A program made the position numbers and the translations under genes. The notes below the pieces were generated by a model that worked only from the letters and a program-made list of their open reading frames with translations, was not told the DNA's origin and made no database searches. Below are positions 1-5,066 of a stretch of 5,083 bases of DNA, piece after piece. Each line of letters opens with the position of its first letter. Position 1 is the stretch's first letter. Source of the DNA: an uncultured Collinsella sp. (GTDB lineage: Bacteria; Actinomycetota; Coriobacteriia; Coriobacteriales; Coriobacteriaceae); contig USHT01000103.1 of assembly GCA_900554455.1 (NCBI GenBank), forward strand, positions 1 through 5,083, in the 5' to 3' direction.

Positions 1-1525
1 TGCCGTAGCTGCCACGCAGCGAAGCGCGGGTCACGCTGCGGATGTCGGTGCCGGACACCTTGATGGCACCGCCGTTCACGTCATAGAAGCGCATGAGCAG
101 GTTGATGAGCGTCGTCTTGCCTGCGCCCGTGGTTCCCACCACGGCAATCTTCTGGCCCGGCTCGGCGGTAAACGACACGTCGCGCATAAGCGGCTTGTCG
201 GGCGAATAACCAAAGCGCACATGCTCAAAGGAGACGCGGCCCTCCACGCGACCCGGCAGCTTGGCGGCCTTGTCCGGCAGCGGATCGGCCTCCATCTCGG
301 GCTCATCGAGCAGGTCGAACACGCGCTCCGCACTCGCCAGCGCGCTCTGCAGCGAGTTGAAAGTGAACGACAGCTGCGTCATGGGTTCGGACGCCTCGTA
401 GATAAACTGGAAGAACGCCTGGAACACGCCGACGGTCATGTGACCGGCAACCAGCATGCTGCAGCCCACAAGCGCAATCACGATCTGTGCCAGGCGGCCG
501 ATAAAGCGCACCGCGGGGCCGACGGCGTTAATCATAAAGTCGGCCTTGGCACTCACGCGTGCCAGCTCGCCCGAGGCCTGGTGCACCTCGGCAGAACTTT
601 GGCGTTCGCGGTTAAACGCGCGGATCACCAGACGGCCCGAATAGCCTTCCTCGACCGCACTCGTAATCTTGGACACCCACTCCTGGCGCTCGCCCGTCAC
701 ATCGTGTGTGCGGCGCGAGACGACCTTCGTCACCAGCAGCGACAGTGCCGTAAAGAACAGAAAGACGAGCGTAAGCTGCACGCTGAACACGAACATCACG
801 CTCACAGCACCAACAACCGTGCCGATCGACACGAGCAGCTGCAGCAATCCGCGCTGCATGCTCTCGGACATCTTGTCCAGGTCGTTGGTCGCGCGGCTGA
901 CGACCTCGCCGGGACGATGCGCGTCAAAATAGGCGAGCGGCAGACGGTTGAGCTTTTGCGCGATGCGGTTGCGCAGGCGCAGATTGAGGCGTTCGGCCAC
1001 GCTCGACATCAAAAAGCTCTGGAGCGCGTAGAACGAAGCGGCGGCCGTCCAAATCAAAAAGTAGATGAAGATAGTCCTGCCGCAGTTCTCCCAGGTGATG
1101 CTGAAGGTGGCGTTGTTGACAAACGCTACCTGAATGTGGCCCCACAGCTCATCGATCACGCGGGCGCTATATGCCGGCGCGGCAGTGTTAAAGATGACAT
1201 AGAACACAATGCTCGCGAACACGATATAGAAGCGCCAATGGTCGCCGGCAGCCTCACTCCACAGGCGGCGCACCGTCGCCCAGGTATCCCGAGGCGTCTC
1301 GTCCTCGTCTTCGTCGTCCACGTCGCGCATACGCTCTGCCTCGGCGCGGGCACGCTCGTCCTCGGCACGTTCGTTTTCCTCGTAGAGCGCTTGGCGGCGA
1401 GCCTCGCGCTCGGCTGCAGCCTTGGCGGCGTCATCCAGCTCGGTCGACGCGGCAGCCGTTTCCTCGACCAGTCCCGCGGCAGCGGCGTCATCAACGCCGC
1501 CCTGCTTCTTGAGCTCCTCGGTCAT
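1..1525 (-). CDS. ABC exporter half-transporter, second subunit (TM288/LmrD/EfrB-like), 3' end outside window
   Basis: Membrane ATPase subunit, probably one half of a heterodimeric multidrug or lipid exporter. The 508 visible residues begin with a charged, Ala/Glu/Arg-rich stretch (about 1-85). The six-helix exporter domain follows, with helices near 98-118, 150-172, 227-248, 250-268, 333-360 and 364-395. The start of the ATPase domain has an A-loop aromatic at Y440 and Walker A GTTGAGKTT at 464-472. The frame is still open at base 1, at SLRGSYG just before the expected Q-loop, so signature, Walker B and switch His lie beyond the edge. By comparison with roughly 600-residue relatives, about 150-180 residues are missing. 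The ATG at 1525-1523 is supported by GGGAGGTGA eight bases upstream, inside the end of the preceding ABC gene, whose stop is one base away; translational coupling is likely. From family knowledge this partner normally holds the canonical Walker B Glu and switch His, which cannot be verified here. The substrate is unknown. Confidence 0.93.
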   Translation of the reverse strand, partial: MTEELKKQGGVDDAAAAGLVEETAAASTELDDAAKAAAEREARRQALYEENERAEDERARAEAERMRDVDDEDEDETPRDTWATVRRLWSEAAGDHWRFYIVFASIVFYVIFNTAAPAYSARVIDELWGHIQVAFVNNATFSITWENCGRTIFIYFLIWTAAASFYALQSFLMSSVAERLNLRLRNRIAQKLNRLPLAYFDAHRPGEVVSRATNDLDKMSESMQRGLLQLLVSIGTVVGAVSVMFVFSVQLTLVFLFFTALSLLVTKVVSRRTHDVTGERQEWVSKITSAVEEGYSGRLVIRAFNRERQSSAEVHQASGELARVSAKADFMINAVGPAVRFIGRLAQIVIALVGCSMLVAGHMTVGVFQAFFQFIYEASEPMTQLSFTFNSLQSALASAERVFDLLDEPEMEADPLPDKAAKLPGRVEGRVSFEHVRFGYSPDKPLMRDVSFTAEPGQKIAVVGTTGAGKTTLINLLMRFYDVNGGAIKVSGTDIRSVTRASLRGSYG

Positions 1526-1526
1526 G

Positions 1527-3263
1527 CTACTCACCTCCCTTCATCTGCGATTCCGCGATGGCGCGGTACACCTCGCAGGTTTCCATAAGCTCGCCATGCG
1601 TGCCCAGACCCACAACCTCGCCATCCTTGAGCACGACAATCTGGTCGGCATGCAAAATCGTCGAGATGCGCTGCGCGATGATGAGCACCGCAGCGTCACG
1701 CGTCTCGTCTTGCAACGCATGGCGCAGGGCGGCATCGGTCTTAAAGTCCAGGGCCGAAAAACTGTCATCGAAGATGTACAGATCGGCCTGCTTCATGAGC
1801 GCGCGAGCAATGGCCAGGCGCTGGCGCTGGCCGCCCGAAAAGTTCGTGCCGCCCTGCGCCACCGGGGTATCGAGCCCCTGCGGCTGATCGAGCACAAAGG
1901 TGCTCTGGGCAACCTGGAGCGCATGGAGCATGTCTGCCTCGGTCGCGCCTTCGTTGCCAAAGCGCAGATTACTTGCCACGGTGCCCGAGAACAGCCATGC
2001 CTTTTGCGGCACATAGGCGATGCGCCCGCGAATCTCGTCTTGCGAAAGCTCGCGCAGTTCAACACCGTCCAGGCGAATGGTGCCCTTGGTAGCATCGTGG
2101 AAACGCAGCAGGAGCTTGGCCACGGTCGACTTGCCCGAACCCGTCGAGCCGACGATCGCCGTCGTCTGGCCACGGCGACAGGCAAAGCTCAAGTCGCACA
2201 GGGTGTCCTCGTCGGCATCGTCAAAGCGAAACGACATGTGATCGAACACGGCGACCGCATCGGCCCCGTCCTTTGAGTCGGACGCGGCCGCATCAAGCGT
2301 ACGCTGGCCATCGACGATGCTCGGCTCAATCTCCAGCACTTGCTGTGCACGGCTTAGGCATGCCGCGGCGCGTGGTAGCGTTAGCACCACCATCTGGGCC
2401 ATCATCACAAAGAACAGGATCAGCATTGCGTACTCGAGCACCGCAGAGATGCTCGCGATCTGCATGGCGTGGGCGCCCACGCGGTTGCCGCCAACCCACA
2501 GCACCGCCACCTCGGCGATGTTCATCAAAAAGAAGCTGGAGCTGTCGAGGCCCACAAACAGGTGGTTGACCTTGATGGCGTTGGCCGCGTAATCGCTAAA
2601 CACCTCGTCTAGGCGTTGCTCCTCATGGCGTTCCTTGTTAAACGCACGGATGACGCGCACGCCCACGATGTTTTCGCGCAGCACCACGTTCATGCGGTCG
2701 ATAAAGCTCTGCAAGCGCATAAAGATCGGAGCCGCGTTGGCAACCGTAAAGACCGCCGCCGCCAGCACAATCGCAACGACTACGCCCAGAAGCGTGCCCA
2801 TGGCGGGATCGATAAACCAGGCGAAGATGATGCCCGCCACAGCCAAAAACGGCACGGGCAGCACCAGCTGAATCGTCTGCAGAATCGCCTGCTGAATCAC
2901 GTTGATGTCGTTGAGCGAACGCGTGATCATCGATCCGGTGCCAAAGCGCTCAAAATCGCTGGCCGCGAGCTCGAGCGATTTGTCGTACACGGCATTGCGG
3001 ATATCGCAAGCCACGTTGGCGGCCAGGCGCGCCGAAAAATAGCAGCCCAGCACCGTGCCGCCGCTAGCCATGCTGGTCGCGATAAACATGTATAGGCCGT
3101 TGCGTAAAATGTAATCGACATCGCCCGTGGTAATACCGGTGTTGACCATGTTCGCCAGCATCGTGGGAACCAACAGCGTACCGACGTTATCCACCAGCAG
3201 CACCAGCAGCGTCACTGAGACAAGCCCTCGGTAGGGCTTCAAAAACCTCATTAACAGTCGCAC
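1527..3263 (-). CDS. ABC exporter half-transporter, first subunit with degenerate ATP site (TM287/LmrC/EfrA-like)
   Basis: Complete 578-residue membrane-ATPase fusion of normal family length. Six membrane helices lie near 13-35, 55-78, 130-150, 154-177, 242-262 and 272-297. The ATPase domain has Walker A GSTGSGKST (372-380), Q-loop Q420, signature FSGGQ (475-479), Walker B LYIFDD (495-500), D-loop SALD (503-506) and switch loop IIAQRIST. Two catalytic positions are noncanonical: D500 where Glu is usual, and Q531 where the switch His is usual. This is the pattern of the TM287-type subunit, whose Walker motifs form the non-hydrolysing site in heterodimeric exporters. The partner is encoded directly downstream, one base after this stop. 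The chosen start is GTG at 3263, giving MRLLMRFLKPYR, which fits the family N-terminus; AAGGTGA lies nine bases upstream. It overlaps the regulator gene by 13 bases. The alternative ATG at 3251 would form a TAATG junction. Likely role: drug or other amphiphile export; substrate not inferable. Confidence 0.95.
   Translation of the reverse strand: MRLLMRFLKPYRGLVSVTLLVLLVDNVGTLLVPTMLANMVNTGITTGDVDYILRNGLYMFIATSMASGGTVLGCYFSARLAANVACDIRNAVYDKSLELAASDFERFGTGSMITRSLNDINVIQQAILQTIQLVLPVPFLAVAGIIFAWFIDPAMGTLLGVVVAIVLAAAVFTVANAAPIFMRLQSFIDRMNVVLRENIVGVRVIRAFNKERHEEQRLDEVFSDYAANAIKVNHLFVGLDSSSFFLMNIAEVAVLWVGGNRVGAHAMQIASISAVLEYAMLILFFVMMAQMVVLTLPRAAACLSRAQQVLEIEPSIVDGQRTLDAAASDSKDGADAVAVFDHMSFRFDDADEDTLCDLSFACRRGQTTAIVGSTGSGKSTVAKLLLRFHDATKGTIRLDGVELRELSQDEIRGRIAYVPQKAWLFSGTVASNLRFGNEGATEADMLHALQVAQSTFVLDQPQGLDTPVAQGGTNFSGGQRQRLAIARALMKQADLYIFDDSFSALDFKTDAALRHALQDETRDAAVLIIAQRISTILHADQIVVLKDGEVVGLGTHGELMETCEVYRAIAESQMKGGE
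1530..1540 (-). promoter_or_regulatory. Ribosome binding site of the second ABC subunit, embedded in the preceding gene
   Basis: The minus strand reads AGGGAGGTGAG, an almost perfect anti-16S match. Its GGAGG core lies 8 bases before the ATG at 1525. It also encodes the last residues (KGGE) of the upstream ABC subunit, so ribosomes finishing that gene are placed to start the next. It fixes the start of the second subunit. Confidence 0.9.
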
Positions 3264-3751
3264 GACTCCCCCTCACCTTGATTCTCGGCTTGGCTCTCGG
3301 CAGCGATATGCTGCTTAAAGGCATCGCACTCATCGCCGAGCACCTGAGAGAATTTGCCGATCAAGCGCATAATCTCGCGCTGCTCACATGGCTCAAGCGC
3401 GCCAAAGGCTCGCTGCTCGGCCTTGAGTGCCGGCAGCGCATAACGCTCGGCAAATCGCCTGCCTTCTTCGGTCAGGCTCACAACCTTGTTCTTACGACTG
3501 CCTTCGGCATACTCCAACGTTGCGAAGCCCCGCGCCGTCAAGGTTTTAATTGCCGAGTTGATGGTCTGCTTGCTGTAGAACCATTCGCTTGTCAGACGGC
3601 TTACGGCAATACTGCCGCCCGCCGTGCTGGTGTCGACGAGCATCCAATAGGCGCAGTCCGAAAGGCCGCAGGCGCGCGAGAACTCCGAATAGATATGGTC
3701 GAGTCCATTGAGCAACCGATCGAAGTCGACCAGCGTAACCGCACTATTCAT
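3251..3751 (-). CDS. MarR-family winged-helix transcriptional regulator
   Basis: A 166-residue cytoplasmic DNA-binding protein, slightly longer than typical MarR proteins (about 140-150). The N-terminal helices (about 8-45) probably help form the dimer. The helix-turn-helix lies around 52-78 (LTSEWFYSKQTINSAIKTL), with GFATLEYAEGSRKNKVVSLTEEG (about 75-97) as the beta-wing carrying basic residues. A C-terminal dimerisation helix (about 110-150) follows, then an acidic polar tail ending Cys-Asp-Cys. It is the first gene of the operon and overlaps the first ABC gene, the standard layout for a local regulator of a drug exporter. I infer ligand-relieved repression of its own promoter, which carries repeated semi-palindromes. 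Cysteines at 28, 33, 122, 142, 164 and 166 leave room for redox sensing, but no OhrR-type conserved Cys could be assigned. The ATG at 3751 is the only good start; its ribosome site (GGTGGG, 4 bases away) is weak, consistent with low expression. Confidence 0.9.
   Translation of the reverse strand: MNSAVTLVDFDRLLNGLDHIYSEFSRACGLSDCAYWMLVDTSTAGGSIAVSRLTSEWFYSKQTINSAIKTLTARGFATLEYAEGSRKNKVVSLTEEGRRFAERYALPALKAEQRAFGALEPCEQREIMRLIGKFSQVLGDECDAFKQHIAAESQAENQGEGESCDC
3273..3279 (-). promoter_or_regulatory. Ribosome binding site supporting the GTG start of the first ABC subunit
   Basis: AAGGTGA on the minus strand ends 9 bases before GTG at 3263 and is followed by a G-rich run. It sits about 21 bases from the in-frame ATG at 3251, which is too far for good initiation there. 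This favours the GTG start. It lies within the 3' end of the regulator coding region. Confidence 0.6.
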
Positions 3752-3767
3752 CTATCCCACCATTCAA

Positions 3768-3785
3768 TTGTCCGATTTTTGACCA
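3768..3785 (-). promoter_or_regulatory. Candidate regulator operator, second copy in the operon leader
   Basis: The minus strand reads TGGTCAAAAATCGGACAA. It matches the spacer copy at 15 of 18 positions in the same orientation, with centre-to-centre spacing of 35 bp. Its own arms match at 4 of 5 positions. It lies between the predicted transcription start and the regulator's ribosome site, so it could act as a roadblock or cooperative site. Confidence 0.5.
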
Positions 3786-3798
3786 ATTTTGTGTCTCT

Positions 3799-3827
3799 AG
3801 ATTAGTCCGAGTTTTGACTATCGTCAA
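3799..3827 (-). promoter_or_regulatory. Predicted sigma70-type promoter of the marR-ABC-ABC operon
   Basis: On the minus strand, TTGACG (3827-3822, 5 of 6 to consensus) is separated by exactly 17 bases from TAATCT (3804-3799, 3 of 6). Transcription would start near 3792, giving a leader of about 40 bases. The surrounding bases are clearly AT-richer than the flanking genes. The operator-like repeats overlap it. This is a prediction from sequence; the -10 is only moderate. Confidence 0.65.
3803..3820 (-). promoter_or_regulatory. Candidate regulator operator, promoter-proximal copy (in -35/-10 spacer)
   Basis: The minus strand reads TAGTCAAAACTCGGACTA, with perfect 5-base inverted arms TAGTC and GACTA around an 8-base centre. 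It occupies the spacer and touches the -10 element, so a bound protein would block RNA polymerase. A near copy lies 35 bp downstream. Assignment to the adjacent MarR protein is inference from position. Confidence 0.55.
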
Positions 3828-3870
3828 CAGGCTCTCCGCAAATACGTGCACTTTTATGGCCTATCGGCAG

Positions 3871-3906
3871 AAAAAGACCGCCGGCGCGGGGGCGGCGCCA
3901 GCGGTC
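3871..3906 (-). terminator. Intrinsic terminator of the 96-residue protein gene
   Basis: On the minus strand, arms of 12 bases (3906-3895 and 3887-3876) pair with one mismatch around a 7-base loop. The stem begins GACCGC and ends GCGGTC, is very GC-rich, and is followed at once by five T residues (3875-3871). It lies 25 bases after the stop at 3932, exactly where this gene's terminator is expected. It also insulates the marR operon promoter from upstream transcription. Confidence 0.85.
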
Positions 3907-3931
3907 ACGTGAAAATCGGGTTTATCGCCTG

Positions 3932-4222
3932 TTAAGCGGCGACGGCCTCATAGACCGTAGCGCCCGAGAAGCTGTCATGCAGGCTCTTGCCGGCAATCCA
4001 CGGCAGCTCGACGACCTCGCAGACCGTGTTGACCAGCTCGGAGCAGTCAGTAAAGTGGCCCTTGTCGTTGAGGGCCTCGCAATCCTGAACACGCCAATAG
4101 CCATCGGTGTGCGTGATGTAGTACTCGTGATCGTTGATCGACACGAAAGCGCGCGTCTTGGAACGCAGCAGCTTCAGAAATCCTTCGAAGTCGGTCTCGA
4201 CGACATCTCCAGCCTGGAACAT
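3932..4222 (-). CDS. Small acidic protein of unknown function (96 residues)
   Basis: I do not recognise this family. The protein begins MFQAGDVVETDFEGFLKLL and has no signal peptide or membrane helix, so it is probably cytosolic. It is acidic, with about 16 Asp/Glu against 7 Lys/Arg. An N-terminal amphipathic stretch (about 10-20) is followed by alternating hydrophobic and aromatic residues around AFVSINDHEYYITHTDGYWRV (25-45), suggesting a beta-hairpin. The C-terminal part contains PWIAGKSLHDSF (74-85). Cysteines are at 48, 60 and 68, without a metal-site spacing. The start is ATG at 4222 with AGGAGG seven bases upstream. A longer reading frame exists to 4258, but its extra residues (MRRGGAGPGGNI) are just the translated ribosome-site region. 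The excellent ribosome site and following terminator argue it is a real, well translated single-gene unit. It is divergent from the nitroreductase. Its function cannot be deduced. Confidence 0.85.
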   Translation of the reverse strand: MFQAGDVVETDFEGFLKLLRSKTRAFVSINDHEYYITHTDGYWRVQDCEALNDKGHFTDCSELVNTVCEVVELPWIAGKSLHDSFSGATVYEAVAA

Positions 4223-4229
4223 GATGTTA

Positions 4230-4235
4230 CCTCCT
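4230..4235 (-). promoter_or_regulatory. Strong ribosome binding site of the 96-residue protein gene
   Basis: A perfect AGGAGG on the minus strand sits 7 bases before the ATG at 4222. It decides the start against the upstream in-frame ATG at 4258, which has AAAGGAG only at a poor distance of about 15 bases. Confidence 0.9.
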
Positions 4236-4259
4236 GGCCCGGCGCCACCACGGCGCATT

Positions 4260-4295
4260 GATAAACGTTGGTACTCCTTTAGTAAAACCTTTATC
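4260..4295. repeat. 36-bp imperfect palindrome upstream of the 96-residue protein gene
   Basis: The arms GATAAACGTT (4260-4269) and its partner AACCTTTATC (4286-4295) match at 9 of 10 positions as an inverted repeat. An inner TACT/AGTA pair closes a 5-base loop (minus strand AAAGG). No T-run follows on either strand, so it is not a normal intrinsic terminator. It lies 38 bases upstream of the start at 4222, so it could be an operator or a hairpin in the mRNA leader. I found no convincing -35/-10 pair for this gene nearby. Confidence 0.6.
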
Positions 4296-4347
4296 AGAGG
4301 TTATGCGTTCGTCATTTAGGCAAGTGGTAAAAAACCGCAGGGTAGAC

Positions 4348-4370
4348 GGGATAAAACGTTTAACCATCCC
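4348..4370. repeat. Small inverted repeat GGGAT...ATCCC before the nitroreductase promoter
   Basis: GGGAT (4348-4352) and ATCCC (4366-4370) form 5-base arms around a 13-base AT-rich centre containing AAACGTTT. It ends 6 bases before the predicted -35 of the nitroreductase gene. The centre shares GATAAA-ACGTT with the larger palindrome at 4260-4295. It is short enough to be chance. Confidence 0.3.
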
Positions 4371-4376
4371 ATTTGT

Positions 4377-4405
4377 TTGTCACATTCTGAAGGTACTTTT
4401 ATGCA
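4377..4405 (+). promoter_or_regulatory. Candidate promoter of the nitroreductase gene
   Basis: TTGTCA (4377-4382, 5 of 6 to consensus) is followed after 17 bases by TATGCA (4400-4405, 3 of 6). It lies in the AT-richer part of the divergent intergenic region. Transcription would begin near 4412, leaving a leader of about 105 bases. No riboswitch consensus was recognised in that leader. The call rests on motif match alone. Confidence 0.45.
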
Positions 4406-4505
4406 AACCTACTTTCCCAATTGGAATCTATCCTTTTGGCTGGGCAATTGACCGTCTATCGTTTAAGCCCGACGGGTATGAACGGGGCATCTGCAACGCC
4501 ACCGC

Positions 4506-4512
4506 AAGGAGA
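4506..4512 (+). promoter_or_regulatory. Ribosome binding site of the nitroreductase gene
   Basis: AAGGAGA lies with its AGGAG core 5 bases before the ATG at 4517. It selects this ATG over an upstream in-frame TTG at 4421, which would add 32 residues unlike the family. Confidence 0.85.
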
Positions 4513-4516
4513 CACC

Positions 4517-5038
4517 ATGGAGACTATCGAAGCACTCATTCACCGCCGCAGCTGCCGCAACTACAGCGATCGTCCCGTCGAGGCCGAAAAGCTTGCACGT
4601 ATTATCGAAGCCGGCCAATATGCACCGAGCGGCATGGGCCGCCAGCCGGTGACGTTTGTCGCCGTCACCGACCCCGCGACCGTCGAGCGTCTCTCGCAGC
4701 TCAACGCGCAAGTCATGGGCAGCAACAGCGACCCCTTCTATGGCGCCAAGACCGTTGTGGTGGTGCTGGTTGACCGCAGCGTGCCCACACATCTGGAAGA
4801 CGGCTCGCTCGCTATGGGCAACTTGCTCAACGCTGCCTATGCACTGGGTGTCGATTCGTGCTGGATTCACCGCGCGCATGAGGTCTTTGACTCGCCCGAG
4901 GGCCTGGAGCTGCTGGCCAGCTGGGGCCTGCCTGCCGACGGCAGCCTGCGCGGTGTCGGTAACTGCATTCTTGGCTACGCCGAGGACACGCTACCCGAGG
5001 CAAAGCCGCGCCGCGACAACATCATCTACGTAAGGTAA
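4517..5038 (+). CDS. Nitroreductase-family FMN-dependent oxidoreductase
   Basis: A 173-residue cytosolic flavoprotein, complete and of normal length for the short nitroreductase class. The N-terminus IEALIHRRSCRNYSDRPV (4-21) holds the Arg-Arg-Ser FMN-phosphate motif that opens most members. YAPSGMGRQPVTFVAV (35-50) is the second flavin-contacting segment; APSGMGRQP replaces the commoner APSAxNxQP. The helix LEDGSLAMGNLLNAAYALGVDSCWI matches the conserved dimer-interface helix and following strand. NCILGYAED near the C-terminus is the usual GxxLGYP-like segment. Such enzymes are homodimers using NAD(P)H to reduce nitro groups, quinones or flavins; the physiological substrate cannot be told from sequence. 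It is divergent from the 96-residue protein gene and has its own predicted promoter, so it looks monocistronic, with a hairpin seven bases past the stop. Proximity to a drug-export operon is suggestive only. Confidence 0.93.
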   Translation: METIEALIHRRSCRNYSDRPVEAEKLARIIEAGQYAPSGMGRQPVTFVAVTDPATVERLSQLNAQVMGSNSDPFYGAKTVVVVLVDRSVPTHLEDGSLAMGNLLNAAYALGVDSCWIHRAHEVFDSPEGLELLASWGLPADGSLRGVGNCILGYAEDTLPEAKPRRDNIIYVR

Positions 5039-5044
5039 TTAGTT

Positions 5045-5066
5045 CCGCCGTTCTACCGAACGGCGG
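5045..5066 (+). terminator. Perfect 9-bp hairpin after the nitroreductase gene, terminator-like but lacking a U-tract
   Basis: CCGCCGTTC (5045-5053) pairs fully with GAACGGCGG (5058-5066) around the loop TACC. It starts 7 bases after the stop codon, as expected for a terminator. The following bases (GCTCGTTGACG) contain few T residues, and no T-run follows on the minus strand either. It may be a weak or factor-assisted terminator or an mRNA 3'-end stabiliser. Confidence 0.5.

Noticed and set aside
221..1588. 455-codon open frame on the plus strand
   Set aside because: It lies entirely opposite the ABC gene, which has clear helices and Walker A. The translation is His/Arg/Gln-rich with no domain, as expected for the antisense frame of a GC-rich gene.
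1422..2276. 284-codon open frame on the plus strand
   Set aside because: Antisense to the ATPase domain of the first ABC subunit and the start of the second. No ribosome site or recognisable family.
2616..3095. 159-codon open frame on the plus strand
   Set aside because: Antisense shadow of the first ABC subunit's membrane domain, with low-complexity His/Arg/Lys composition.
3278..3805. 175-codon open frame on the plus strand opposite the regulator
   Set aside because: The MarR fold on the minus strand explains the region. The plus frame has no family resemblance and would run through the promoter and operators.
4223..4258. Longer start for the 96-residue protein
   Set aside because: The added 12 residues are the translation of the ribosome binding site and a GC-rich spacer; AGGAGG points to the ATG at 4222.
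4348..4380. Possible intrinsic terminator from GGGAT...ATCCC followed by ATTTGTTTG
   Set aside because: A 5-bp stem with a 13-base loop is too weak, and no plus-strand gene precedes it.
4421..4516. N-terminal extension of the nitroreductase from a TTG codon
   Set aside because: The ATG at 4517 has AAGGAG at proper spacing and gives the expected family N-terminus; the extra 32 residues do not resemble the family.
4406..4516. Possible riboswitch (FMN, TPP or SAM) in the nitroreductase leader
   Set aside because: I looked for the conserved cores of these classes and did not find them; only short local pairings are visible.
4258..4773. 171-codon plus-strand frame starting with TTG before the nitroreductase
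   Set aside because: No ribosome site, and it runs into the nitroreductase gene in a different frame. Its first part is the AT-rich intergenic region with the palindrome and promoter.
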